Shown here one piece after another: positions 55,907-64,000 of a stretch of 64,000 nt of DNA. Origin of the DNA: Psychrobacter sp. APC 3281. Lineage in GTDB: Bacteria; Pseudomonadota; Gammaproteobacteria; Pseudomonadales; Moraxellaceae. Each line of letters begins with the position of its first letter. Within the stretch, counting starts at the first letter, position 1. A program made the position numbers and the translations under genes. The notes under the pieces are model-generated. The model was not told the DNA's origin. It searched no databases and saw nothing but the letters and a program-made list of their open reading frames with translations. The DNA lies in NCBI RefSeq assembly GCF_030407815.1, contig NZ_JASDCS010000010.1, positions 96,523 to 160,522 of the forward strand. The letters run 5' to 3'.

Positions 55907-56142
55907 AAAATAGGTTCAGTTATATTTGTTAAAGCATATTTATTATTGAGGGTTGGGCTAAGAATATCAAAGGATTATAAATCAGCAATTTTTAGGCTGA
56001 TTTCTAGGTTAATTGATTTCCTATTTAGTGCGTCTAGCATAACACAGGCGCTATCATAGCGATATTGTGTTGTAGGCGACAATAGTAATTGAGGACGAGA
56101 GAAGTTAATGTCGCAGCGATTTTATTGTGGTCAAACTATAGA

Positions 56143-57846
56143 TTACTTTAACGCATCGACAGCATCTAAGGTGCTTAGATAGACTTGTCCTGATAGCTCG
56201 CTAATCAATGGGGTGTGACCGATGATGTCCATCACAGGACCTTTGATAAAGCTAAAATGTAAGCGCTTATTCTGTAACGCCAACTCGTGGTTTAAGGTAC
56301 AAAGCATTTCTTGAGCGGTCAAATCTATGTGATTGACAGCGGCCATAATCAATATGATTTCATTGGCATCGGGATATTGCTGCATGGCATTGAGGATACG
56401 TCGATGTACAGATTCACTATTACCAAAGAACAGGCTCTCATCGATACGTAACATCAATAAATTGCTAAAAGTTACGACGTCATGGCGATTGATATTACGA
56501 AAATGTCCTGTACCACCCAATTGCCCAACGACAGCCACATGCGGCTTACTCGACTGCCAGATGAGACTGGCGAATGACACCATTAGACCAATGACCAGTC
56601 CCGTGTTTAGACCAAATATCAGCACACCGACGAACGCAGCCAAAAAGCTAGCGCCATCTAAGCGATCACGCTGCCATGCAGATTTCAACGTCGCAATATC
56701 TATCAGGCCAATGATAGAGGCCATGATGGTTGCGCCCAGTAGTGCATAGGGTAGTGGGGCAAGCGCATTGCTAAAGGCTATGAGTGCGGCCATCATTACC
56801 AGTACGGTGACGAGACTGGCAAGTGGTGTCTTCGCACCTGAATCGGCATTGATAGCCGTACGCGAAAAGCCACCCGCAACCGAAAAACTTTGGAACAGTC
56901 CACCAGACAGGTTGGCCAGCCCAAGTCCAGTCAGTTCACGATTGGCATCAAAGCTCTCGCCACGCAAGCGAGCATAAGTACTGGCAACTGAACTGCTCGA
57001 CACAAATACGATCAGTGCCATCAACCCTGCTGTCGGCAAGAGTTTCAGTGCTTCTTGTAGGTCTGAGATATGCGGTAACGTAAAGCTCGGCAGCCCTTGT
57101 GGAATACGACCGATGGTCGCGACACCATGCGTGCTCCAATGCAGTGCCATACTAAGTACGATAGCAATGCCAAGTAGAATAAGCGGAAATAAGCGCTCTG
57201 CCCATTTGGCATACGACGATGATAGCCACGTCTGCCATATCCACTCACTTGCATAGCGATTGGCAACCAATAGCGCAAATGCGGTAATACCGATAGCTAA
57301 GGTCAATGGATGCAGCTGGCTGGCATAGCGTTGCATGGTAGTCAAATACCCAATCAAACTATTGCCAGTGACTGGAATATCGGTCAGATATTTGAGCTGA
57401 CTGACAAATATAAGGACTGCTGCACCGCTTACAAATCCTGCGGACACACCGCGACTGATAAACTGCATGATCCAGCCAAGTTTTAACCGTCCTGCTATCC
57501 ATAGCAGTGCACCTACCATCAGTGCCAATAGGCTGGCCATCAGTGCGTACTGCTCAGTGCCTTGCTCAGCATAAGGCAGTAAGCCACTGGCTGTCATGAT
57601 GGCGGTAATGGCAACCGGTCCTACGGCTTGCACGTTGCTAGAGCCGAGCCACGCATAAACGAGGACAGGTACGATCGCTGCATATAGGCCATAGACAGGT
57701 GGTAGTCCTGCAAGCACTGCGTAACCTAGGCTCTGCGGTATGACCAACACGCCCACCACTATGCCTGCGACGAGATCAGTCGGCAACGCTGAGAGCTGGT
57801 ATTGACGCAGCCAAGCTGGAATCAGACGAGCGACGATAGAGGACAT
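56143..57846 (-). CDS. SulP family anion transporter with STAS domain
   Basis: 567 residues. The membrane part starts with DLVAGIVVGVLVIPQSLGYA and AGLPPVYGLYA and ends about residue 430. The C-terminal STAS domain includes IILIMAAVNHIDLTAQEML. SulP proteins carry sulfate, bicarbonate or related anions. Beside a BigR-type regulator it could export sulfite or sulfate from persulfide oxidation (inference). ATG 57846 is preferred to GTG 57858. It starts 46 bp after the regulator gene. Confidence 0.9.
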   Translation of the reverse strand: MSSIVARLIPAWLRQYQLSALPTDLVAGIVVGVLVIPQSLGYAVLAGLPPVYGLYAAIVPVLVYAWLGSSNVQAVGPVAITAIMTASGLLPYAEQGTEQYALMASLLALMVGALLWIAGRLKLGWIMQFISRGVSAGFVSGAAVLIFVSQLKYLTDIPVTGNSLIGYLTTMQRYASQLHPLTLAIGITAFALLVANRYASEWIWQTWLSSSYAKWAERLFPLILLGIAIVLSMALHWSTHGVATIGRIPQGLPSFTLPHISDLQEALKLLPTAGLMALIVFVSSSSVASTYARLRGESFDANRELTGLGLANLSGGLFQSFSVAGGFSRTAINADSGAKTPLASLVTVLVMMAALIAFSNALAPLPYALLGATIMASIIGLIDIATLKSAWQRDRLDGASFLAAFVGVLIFGLNTGLVIGLMVSFASLIWQSSKPHVAVVGQLGGTGHFRNINRHDVVTFSNLLMLRIDESLFFGNSESVHRRILNAMQQYPDANEIILIMAAVNHIDLTAQEMLCTLNHELALQNKRLHFSFIKGPVMDIIGHTPLISELSGQVYLSTLDAVDALK

Positions 57847-57892
57847 ATCAATCACCACAGTAGATAGTACAAATAATTAGGCGAGGGCGGCG

Positions 57893-58282
57893 TTATTCTG
57901 CTTTGGCACAAAAACGTTGATACAGTAGATCGAGTACAGCTAGCGCATCCTCGCTTGCGATACTATAGTAAATTTGCTTACCTTCGCGGCGTGTGGCGAC
58001 CAGCTCGTCTTTACGCAATATACCCAATTGCTGCGATAAGCTCGGCTGTCCAACCCCAACCAAATCTTCGAGCTCACCGACGCAATATTCACCTTGGGTC
58101 AATTGACAAAGAAGAAGTAGGCGATCAGGATGCGATAGCGACTTTAATAGTTGGCTGGCTTGTAGCGATGCTTGCTGCATTTGCTTGGCAAGATCGGCAG
58201 GTACTAAATCTGCAGTATCAGATGACCCATCGTCAGTGGTACTGCGAGTAGGTGTACCTTCGGCTGAAATAGAAGTAGTCAG
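57893..58282 (-). CDS. bigR: ArsR-family persulfide-sensing repressor (BigR/SqrR-like), start uncertain
   Basis: Winged-helix repressor: LSHPDRLLLLCQL, CVGELEDLVGVGQPSLSQQLG, then GKQIYYSI. From ATG 58180 it has 95 residues with Cys25 and Cys91. Their 66-residue spacing equals that of the dithiol sensor pair in BigR and SqrR. The open frame extends upstream to CTG 58282, which has AAGGA seven bases upstream; ATG 58180 has no ribosome site. I report the CTG start as the extended possibility: it adds 34 Ser/Thr/Asp-rich residues. The symbol is by function, not by search. Confidence 0.78.
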   Translation of the reverse strand: MTTSISAEGTPTRSTTDDGSSDTADLVPADLAKQMQQASLQASQLLKSLSHPDRLLLLCQLTQGEYCVGELEDLVGVGQPSLSQQLGILRKDELVATRREGKQIYYSIASEDALAVLDLLYQRFCAKAE

Positions 58283-58338
58283 AACAAATTCCTTACATTA
58301 GATGGTAACAAATGCCATGATGTTTTGAAAAATATATA

Positions 58339-58351
58339 GTTGATTATCAAC
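58339..58351. promoter_or_regulatory. Candidate operator between BigR-type repressor and persulfide dioxygenase
   Basis: GTTGAT-T-ATCAAC, a perfect 13-bp palindrome in the divergent region, in an A+T-rich stretch where an ArsR-family repressor would act. Confidence 0.4.
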
Positions 58352-58558
58352 GATATCACGCCACATAGCAAGTTATCATTAATTACATTATATAAATTGA
58401 TAAATTGTATGGTGGTTGTTATATTGGTGGCATCAGATAAGTCGTAGGAACGCATTATATACGACTGAATATCATACTTAAGGGTTAATTAAAGATAAAA
58501 ATCCCTATGACCAAAATATGTATAAATAACTTATGTATAAATAATCAAAGAGGCCGCC

Positions 58559-59431
58559 ATGCAAGTTCATTCTTTTTTAGACAGCGATACAGAAACCTAT
58601 ACTCACGTACTTGCTGATACTGAGCAAAAATTATGCGCCATTGTCGATCCTGTATTGAACTTCGATGCTAAGTCAGGCCGAACCAATACCAGTAGTGTCG
58701 ATGAAGTGATTGGGTTTGTACGTGAGCAAGATTGGGCGCTCAAGTACATTATTGAAACTCATGCGCATGCAGATCATTTATCAGCGGCCATCCATGTAAA
58801 AGAGAGCCTTGGCGGACAGTTAGTCATCGGTCAGCATATCACCGAAGTACAAAAAATCTTTAAGCAAATTTTTAACTTTGACATCAGTTTCCGCACTGAT
58901 GCCAGTCAGTTTGATATCTTGACAGACGAAGGCGAGACCTTAGAGCTTGGTAACATTACTATCACTGCGATGTATGTACCCGGTCATACACGTGCCGATA
59001 TGGCCTATCTAGCCGCTGATAATGAGAAAACAGTGGTATTCGTTGGGGATACGTTGTTTGCGCCTGATGTCGGTACAGCGCGCTGTGATTTCCCTGGCGG
59101 CGATGCCAAAACGCTTTATCAGTCTATTCAAAAGCTGCTAGCACTTCCTGAAGATACGGTCATGTATCTGTGTCATGATTATCCAAGCAAAGGTCGTCAG
59201 CATTGTCCAACGACGACAGTAGCCGCACAAAAACTAGAAAATATCCATGTCAAAGACAGTATAAACGAAGCAGAGTTTGTGCAGATGCGTGAGCGCCGTG
59301 ATGCGACTTTAGATATGCCTCGCCTTATCATTCCTGCTGTACAAATCAATATCGATGCAGGACATTTCCCCGAGCCAGAAGATAATGGTACGCGCTATCT
59401 AAAAGTACCGATCAATGTCCTTGGTGGATAA
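58559..59431 (+). CDS. Persulfide dioxygenase-type MBL-fold hydrolase (Blh/ETHE1-like)
   Basis: 290 residues. Metal motif THAHADH (His68, His70, Asp72, His73), His143 in PGHTRAD, Asp164 in FVGDTLF and His206. VGTARCDFPGG is typical of ETHE1/Blh enzymes, which oxidise glutathione persulfide to sulfite with O2 at a mononuclear iron. No rhodanese domain is fused; the DUF442 genes nearby may supply that step. AGAGG precedes ATG 58559. Divergent from its probable repressor. Confidence 0.9.
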   Translation: MQVHSFLDSDTETYTHVLADTEQKLCAIVDPVLNFDAKSGRTNTSSVDEVIGFVREQDWALKYIIETHAHADHLSAAIHVKESLGGQLVIGQHITEVQKIFKQIFNFDISFRTDASQFDILTDEGETLELGNITITAMYVPGHTRADMAYLAADNEKTVVFVGDTLFAPDVGTARCDFPGGDAKTLYQSIQKLLALPEDTVMYLCHDYPSKGRQHCPTTTVAAQKLENIHVKDSINEAEFVQMRERRDATLDMPRLIIPAVQINIDAGHFPEPEDNGTRYLKVPINVLGG

Positions 59432-59590
59432 GTTAAACAGTTTAATAACTGAAGATGATTACCTAATGCAGCCCTACGTAAGTATCGTATGATTGATACC
59501 TATAAGAATGCTAACCTGTAGACTGTCCGTTTTTAGATACTGTGTATGACCAACTGCAAGCGCTAAGTGCGGCAATAACTGGAGAGAGCA

Positions 59591-60211
59591 ATGAACCCTT
59601 ACGAGCGCTATGTGTTGCCAAAGATGATAGATATTGCCTGTAGTACAGGCAATGTGATGAAAGCGCGTTCCAAAATTGTTCCGCAAGCGCTCGGTAAGTT
59701 GTTGGAGATCGGCATTGGTAGCGGTCTGAATTTACAGTTTTATGATGCTAATAAAGTCTCTTCTATTATCGGTGTGGATCCAGCGGCTCAAATGCAGTCG
59801 CTGGCTCGTGAGCGTGCAGCTGACATTGGCATTCCGGTTGAAGTGATAGCCGTCGATGTAAAAGGTATCCATGCTGATACGGATCAATTTGATACGATTG
59901 TGATGACTTTTACCTTGTGCAGTATTGATGACCCAGTAGCCGCGCTCCGAGAAATGGCGCGCGTGCTAAAACCTAGCGGTCGCTTACTATTTTGTGAGCA
60001 TGGACTGGCACCAGACTCTTCTGTTGAGCGTTGGCAGCATCGATTGACGCCTTTTTGGAAGCCTATAGCAGGTGGGTGTCATTTAGATCGCGATATTCCA
60101 GCACTTATCAGAGAAAGTGGTTTTGTCATTGATGAGTTGAGCGAAGCGTATTTGCCCGGTCCACGGCCGATGAGTTATGTGTATAGCGGTGTGGCACAGC
60201 AACTGGCATAA
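59591..60211 (+). CDS. Class I SAM-dependent methyltransferase
   Basis: 206 residues. LLEIGIGSGLNLQFYD is motif I, GVDPAAQMQ motif II, and FDTIVMTFTLCSIDDPVAALREM the motif III region. GRLLFCEHGLAPD resembles UbiE/phospholipid methyltransferase relatives; substrate unknown. GGAGAGAGC lies before ATG 59591. Confidence 0.85.
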   Translation: MNPYERYVLPKMIDIACSTGNVMKARSKIVPQALGKLLEIGIGSGLNLQFYDANKVSSIIGVDPAAQMQSLARERAADIGIPVEVIAVDVKGIHADTDQFDTIVMTFTLCSIDDPVAALREMARVLKPSGRLLFCEHGLAPDSSVERWQHRLTPFWKPIAGGCHLDRDIPALIRESGFVIDELSEAYLPGPRPMSYVYSGVAQQLA

Positions 60212-60365
60212 AGGATAAGCCCAATTAACTATGCTAAAATTATTTACCAATCAATGCGACGACGACTACAGCTATAACCACAGCAAGCAACGTAAATAGC
60301 TTTTATATAAAAGTGTTCATAAACAGTATCTGAAACAACAAAATAATTAGAATAGGAATTAAATA

Positions 60366-60803
60366 ATGAGTGAGCAAAGTTTTCATCTAGTATGCCCACA
60401 TTGCCAAGCAACTAACCGTGTGCCTGCTGCACGACTAAGCGCTGCGCCAAAATGCGGTAAATGTGGCCAGCCATTATTGACCGCCAGTCCGCATGAGCTC
60501 AATGCGCAAACAGCCAATAAGGTCATCCAAAAGAACGATGTGCTGACTATCGTGGATTTTTGGGCGAGTTGGTGTCAGCCTTGCATCATGATGGCGCCAG
60601 AGTTCAAGAGCGCTGCTAGCCAATTACCGCAGGTGGTCTTTGCAAAGGTACAAACGGATAAATACGAGCAGGCAGCCGCTCCTTATAATATTCGCAGCTT
60701 ACCAACGATGGTTGCTTTTAGAAATGGTAAAGAAGTCGCGCGACAATCAGGTGCGCTACCAAGTCATCAAATCATCCAATGGGTGCAAAGCTTACAGTCG
60801 TAA
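60366..60803 (+). CDS. trxC: Thioredoxin 2 (zinc-containing) with CQPC active site
   Basis: 145 residues. The N-terminal zinc site is Cys10, Cys13, Cys30 and Cys33 (CPHC, CGKC). The thioredoxin domain has WASWCQPCIMMAPEF with Cys70/Cys73, in place of the usual WCGPC. RSLPTMVAFRNGKEV supplies the cis-Pro. Reduces protein disulfides; TrxC is often OxyR-regulated. GGAATTAAATA precedes ATG 60366. A strong terminator follows. Confidence 0.92.
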   Translation: MSEQSFHLVCPHCQATNRVPAARLSAAPKCGKCGQPLLTASPHELNAQTANKVIQKNDVLTIVDFWASWCQPCIMMAPEFKSAASQLPQVVFAKVQTDKYEQAAAPYNIRSLPTMVAFRNGKEVARQSGALPSHQIIQWVQSLQS

Positions 60804-60881
60804 TATTAGTCAGACTAGATTACTTCTTCTCCAAGCTATTTATCCAAGTACTCATGCTTTCTTATAAAAACCGTAGCAATG

Positions 60882-60916
60882 AAAAAGCCAATATGCGATC
60901 TGCATATTGGCTTTTT
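60882..60916. terminator. Rho-independent terminator after trxC
   Basis: A perfect 15-bp stem (AAAAAGCCAATATGC / GCATATTGGCTTTTT) with a 5-nt loop; it can work in both directions for the convergent genes. Confidence 0.92.
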
Positions 60917-60988
60917 ACTATTTTATGTACTATTTGACGGTGTCATACACCATCTTGATCGTGCAGATAACTTTGCACTTGCTTAACC

Positions 60989-61384
60989 TTACTCACCATA
61001 AATTTTGATGCCATTGGCAAAGCTACAACGTTGAATGCGTGCCGACTGGACAATTGCATCACGCTCACCGTAGAGACGCGATAATTTTGCATCACGTGCT
61101 TTGGTATTGTTGCTCTTGCCTAGACCAAAGCTGATATTTGGCGAGATACCCCAGCGTCCTGCAGAGACACCAACACCGACGCCTGATGCCGATAGGGTAG
61201 ACTGCTCATTGCGTGCCGCTTCGACATAGCGGTTGACACGAGTATACTCTTGGCCAAGTGCTTGGCAATTATAGTTCTGATAAGTACTTGGCGGTACATA
61301 TTGCGGGGTGATGTTACCAGTAGAGGCACAGCCTGAGAGCGCAAAAATGCCAGCTAGTAGTGTCGCTGTCGTAAACGTTTTCAT
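60989..61384 (-). CDS. Small lipoprotein of unknown function
   Basis: 131 residues from ATG 61384, which follows GGAGCC; the open frame extends 27 codons further but the ATG there lacks context. The signal peptide ends in lipobox LSGC (about Cys20). The mature part has a Tyr/Pro-rich start, a Gly/Ser/Val-rich stretch (GVGVGVSAGRWG) and a helical end with Cys in RIQRCSFANG. Resembles uncharacterised envelope lipoproteins. No function assigned. Confidence 0.8.
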   Translation of the reverse strand: MKTFTTATLLAGIFALSGCASTGNITPQYVPPSTYQNYNCQALGQEYTRVNRYVEAARNEQSTLSASGVGVGVSAGRWGISPNISFGLGKSNNTKARDAKLSRLYGERDAIVQSARIQRCSFANGIKIYGE

Positions 61385-61549
61385 AATGGCTCCAGTGGCT
61401 AAGTGATTGTATTTATATCTATTTAAGATAGCAAAAATAGCGCGATTAAGATATTGAAAATCCATCGATGATGAAAAATTTTCGTATCATGTCATCAACA
61501 TATCGACAGCTTTCTAAAACGGTTGCTTATTAAAACAAAAAATCGCTTA

Positions 61550-61909
61550 TTAAAATAAGTTTGCTGGTTTGGCAAAGGCAAGTATTACGATCCCGATATA
61601 GGCAATGGCAGCGATAAGGATACCTGTTTTTCTTTGCACAGGTGTCGCATCAACCTTAAACGCTTTAATGCTTGAGCTAATAGCAGCGATAAGTAAGATG
61701 ATTTTGGCAAACACCCACTGTACAGGAGCATTGGCACCCATCAATTGCATTAGCATCATCGCACCTGACAGGATAAGCAGGGCATAGATAATATGTGTGG
61801 CTATTTTGACTGCTCGTGGTGCGCGTCTATCTGCGCTGAGTACTAAGTAGCTTTGATATAAAAATAGCGCAACAGTCAGCGCTGCCATCAGCATATGTAG
61901 ATGTTTCAT
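61550..61909 (-). CDS. SirB family membrane protein
   Basis: 119 residues and four hydrophobic helices: HMLMAALTVALFLYQSY, IATHIIYALLILSGAMML, WVFAKIILLIAAISSSIKAF, TGILIAAIAYIGIVILAFAK. This is the SirB2-like pattern; function unknown. GGGAG lies eight bases before ATG 61909. Confidence 0.85.
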   Translation of the reverse strand: MKHLHMLMAALTVALFLYQSYLVLSADRRAPRAVKIATHIIYALLILSGAMMLMQLMGANAPVQWVFAKIILLIAAISSSIKAFKVDATPVQRKTGILIAAIAYIGIVILAFAKPANLF

Positions 61910-61983
61910 TGAATATTGCTCCCTCTAAAACTGCAGTATATAGGCTAAGTTAGAATAGTTAGTTGCGATTCAAATCCAGTCGG

Positions 61984-62304
61984 CTATTTGTTTTGACCAG
62001 CACATAATGGACTCGCAGGGCTTTGACCTTGCCACTCTGTCGGAGTATAGGCATGGATAGCGAGGGCATGTACTTGACCGCCTTGTGAAGTGAGCAAAGG
62101 CGTGACTAGGCCATATATCAGCTGATGACGCCCGACCAGTCGTTTGTCTTCAAATGCATCGCTAACGATAGTGAGCTTAAAATGGCTTTCTTTACCTTCA
62201 AAGTAACCGGCATGCGACATCGACTCATTTATCAGTTCGATATGCTGCGGCGCAAGCGCCTGTAATTCGGCATGAAGTGCGTCGGCAGTAGGTGTGGTAC
62301 TCAT
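61984..62304 (-). CDS. BolA family protein
   Basis: 106 residues with a class II KH-like fold: HIELINESMSHAGYFEGKESHFKL, then VGRHQLIYGLV and VHALAIHAYTPTEW with the conserved His near the C-terminus. BolA proteins bind [2Fe-2S] clusters with monothiol glutaredoxins and affect morphology and stress. The C-terminal PASPLCAGQNK is an extension. AAGGA precedes ATG 62304. Confidence 0.92.
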   Translation of the reverse strand: MSTTPTADALHAELQALAPQHIELINESMSHAGYFEGKESHFKLTIVSDAFEDKRLVGRHQLIYGLVTPLLTSQGGQVHALAIHAYTPTEWQGQSPASPLCAGQNK

Positions 62305-62604
62305 AACAATCCTTCAATGTATTTTGTGCAATTTGATTGGGCAATCTGCAAATAATATTTATCGGTATTATAACAGACACGGTAAGCGGGATAGCGTGCG
62401 ATTGCCAAATCGATCAATTGCAAATCCTGCCGATTACAGTACTTATCAACTACAATGCTTATCACCTGCAATGCTTGCCAATTATAAAACCTGTTATGTA
62501 TGGCTATAACTAAAAAAGCAAAGCACAACACTGTGGCTGTACTTTGCTTCTATGATATCTAAACACGCACTGCTAAAGCGTAAAGGTAGCTAATTAGCTA
62601 CTTA
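62305..62604. other. Intergenic region between bolA-type and M48 genes
   Basis: 300 bp. It contains the terminator of the M48 gene at 62512-62549 and no gene. Direct near-repeats of ATTGCAA / TGCAATGCTTG lie at about 62400-62480. Confidence 0.5.
62512..62549 (-). terminator. Candidate terminator after M48 protease gene
   Basis: On the minus strand AGCAAAG and CTTTGCT enclose an 18-nt loop and are followed by TTTTT. The wide loop makes it weaker than the others. Confidence 0.6.
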
Positions 62605-63417
62605 TTAACGGCGCGACTGTTGATATAGAGGCGTAACTTTTGGCATCAATGACTGTAACTCTGCGATACGGCTGCTGCTCGTTGGGTGAGTGCTAAGGAA
62701 CTGTGGTGGCTCACCTTGGCTGGCTTTTTGCATTTTTTGCCAAAGCATAACAGCCGCCTGAGGGTTATAACCTGCACGTGCCATCAGCTCAAGACCGATC
62801 TGATCGGCTTCGCTTTCTTGAGTGCGACTGTGGGGTAGGCTCAAGCCCAAATTACCAGCAGTACCTGCTAGCTCAGCCTGTCCTTGTGATAGGCCGAATA
62901 TACTGGCAGCCAGGCCGATACCAGTTTGGGTTGCATACTCGCGTGACAGACGCTCGCGTGAATGCTCACGTAATGCATGAGAGATTTCATGACCCATGAT
63001 GGCAGCAATCTCATCATCAGTGAGGTTCAGACGATCGATGATGCCTGAATAAAACATGATCTTACCACCCGGCACCACAAATGCATTCAAATCGTTAGAC
63101 TTGATGGTGTGTACTTCCCATTGCCACTTGGCTGCATCTGCGCGGTAGACACCAACTTGACCAACCAAGCGATTCGCAATATTTTTTAAGCGGTTTAGCT
63201 GAGCGGTATTGGTATCTAGCACACCTTTTGATTTAGCGTCTTGTATTGTTTTGGCATAGCTTTGGGCAGACAGTGCCAATACTTGCTCACTAGACACTAA
63301 TAGCAACTGCTGACGATCAACACCAACCGCGCCAGTACTGGTAGTGCTGGTACAACCAGTTAAGGTCAGTGCTGACAATGAAGCGGCCATCACTGTCGTG
63401 GTTAATAACTTCTTCAT
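62605..63417 (-). CDS. M48 family zinc metalloprotease, lipoprotein (LoiP/YcaL-like)
   Basis: 270 residues. Lipobox LTGC (Cys22). Zinc site His143-Glu144-x-x-His147 in MGHEISHAL, and the third ligand in ESEADQIGLELMARAGYNP. Such periplasmic proteases degrade misfolded outer-membrane proteins. Good ribosome site (AGAGGATA) before ATG 63417. Confidence 0.93.
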   Translation of the reverse strand: MKKLLTTTVMAASLSALTLTGCTSTTSTGAVGVDRQQLLLVSSEQVLALSAQSYAKTIQDAKSKGVLDTNTAQLNRLKNIANRLVGQVGVYRADAAKWQWEVHTIKSNDLNAFVVPGGKIMFYSGIIDRLNLTDDEIAAIMGHEISHALREHSRERLSREYATQTGIGLAASIFGLSQGQAELAGTAGNLGLSLPHSRTQESEADQIGLELMARAGYNPQAAVMLWQKMQKASQGEPPQFLSTHPTSSSRIAELQSLMPKVTPLYQQSRR

Positions 63418-63946
63418 AAAATATCCTCTCTATAAAATGGAAAAACATAAAGTCAAACAAGTTAAAAAATAGTGCAGCAGATGTTGGAGCCGTGTTTATT
63501 AATCTTTTAATAGTGCTCATTCATCCGCTTAAACAGTAAAAGTTTACCTTAACTGCCATTGGACATAAGTATAATAATGTTAACCACCTAAAACCAAGAT
63601 AGGAAAAGTAACAATAAAGCGTATGATTGTAAGTGCGATATCTTTTTATTAGAGTAAAAATAGTAAGTTTCTACTTCATCGATTGTCTTATGACCGTTAT
63701 AAAGCTAAGGGAAGTGAATTCCAGAATTAAATTTCTACAATTAATGTGAAATATTTTTTATATTATCAAAATTAATTCCTGTTTTTAAATCAATTGCTTA
63801 TGTTTGTTTATCCGATAAAAAAGGCATTTATCTAAAAATATTAGAAATAAATTCTAAAAAAGGTGTTGACACCCACAGAATATTTGCTAAAATAGCCAGC
63901 CTATCGAGACGGAGTAGTTGTTAACAACGCTACGGATTGATACTAA
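63418..63946. other. A+T-rich intergenic region
   Basis: 529 bp with no plausible gene. It holds the tRNA promoter at 63866-63893; otherwise I see nothing. Confidence 0.6.
63866..63893 (+). promoter_or_regulatory. tRNA-Gly promoter
   Basis: Consensus -35 TTGACA (63866-63871), 16-bp spacer, -10 TAAAAT (63888-63893), then a GC-containing discriminator as in stable-RNA promoters. It lies about 55 bp before the tRNA. Confidence 0.8.
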
Positions 63947-64000
63947 GCGGGAATAGCTCAGTGGTAGAGCATAACCTTGCCAAGGTTGGGGTCGAGAGTT
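63947..64000 (+). tRNA. tRNA-Gly (anticodon GCC), 3' end outside window
   Basis: The acceptor 5' strand GCGGGAA, D-arm GCTCAGTGGTAGAGC and anticodon arm CCTTGCCAAGG (anticodon GCC) are intact. The window stops at the beginning of the T-arm. Confidence 0.95.

Overview
The window looks like a chromosomal segment of a Moraxellaceae gammaproteobacterium, most likely Psychrobacter. Reasons are moderate A+T content, a complete Pil-Chp twitching cluster, radC/coaBC divergence, minCDE, a ccm cluster, and many Ser/Asn/Asp/Gln-rich insertions in otherwise conserved proteins. The genus is an inference from gene style and order; no search was run. I see no prophage, transposase gene or CRISPR array. The only mobile DNA recognised is a short foldback (MITE-like) element.

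Layout. 1-7 kb: radC (cut by the window edge) and coaBC diverge, then a TauE/SafE exporter, a foldback element, a histone-deacetylase-like hydrolase, a YbjN-like protein and an unrecognised protein. 6.4-10 kb: cytochrome c maturation genes ccmA, B, C, D and E. 10-14 kb: aldo/keto reductase and the methionine ABC importer metNIQ. 14-18.6 kb: an OmpR-type regulator with a histidine kinase whose ATPase domain is split by a long low-complexity insert, and an orphan membrane-fusion-type lipoprotein. 19.2-31.7 kb: the Pil-Chp system pilG-pilH-pilI-pilJ-pilK-chpA-chpB-chpC. 31.8-37.2 kb: cytochrome b561, minE/minD/minC, a membrane protein resembling a voltage sensor, and a YihG-type acyltransferase. 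37.5-44.8 kb: an OmpA-like lipoprotein, then a Fur-box-controlled locus imelysin / di-heme oxidoreductase / imelysin / DUF1513, likely for iron acquisition. 44.9-47 kb: a YgjP-type metallopeptidase apparently starting at ATT, a TPMT-type methyltransferase and an HD hydrolase. 47-51.2 kb: oxyR, ahpC and ahpF for peroxide defence. 51.4-58.3 kb: Na+/alanine symporter, GST, bile-acid-type symporter, two DUF442 sulfurtransferases, SulP transporter and a BigR/SqrR-type persulfide sensor. These stand opposite a persulfide dioxygenase gene (58.6 kb). 59.6-63.4 kb: methyltransferase, thioredoxin 2, small lipoprotein, SirB-like protein, BolA and an M48 lipoprotein protease. The window ends inside a tRNA-Gly(GCC) gene.

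How the genes work together. The pil/chp block encodes one phosphorelay that controls type IV pili: receptor PilJ, adaptors PilI and ChpC, kinase ChpA with several HPt domains, response regulators PilG and PilH, and methylation enzymes PilK and ChpB. The 38.5-44.8 kb genes read as one iron-responsive unit with a strong Fur site placed on the promoter of the first gene. oxyR-ahpC-ahpF is a peroxide module. The ArsR-type sensor, SulP transporter, DUF442 pair and persulfide dioxygenase form a reactive-sulfur module. The most unusual features are the His-rich insert in CoaBC, the split kinase ATPase domain, the short PilJ, the likely ATT start codon, the voltage-sensor-like protein and the foldback element that supplies a stop codon.
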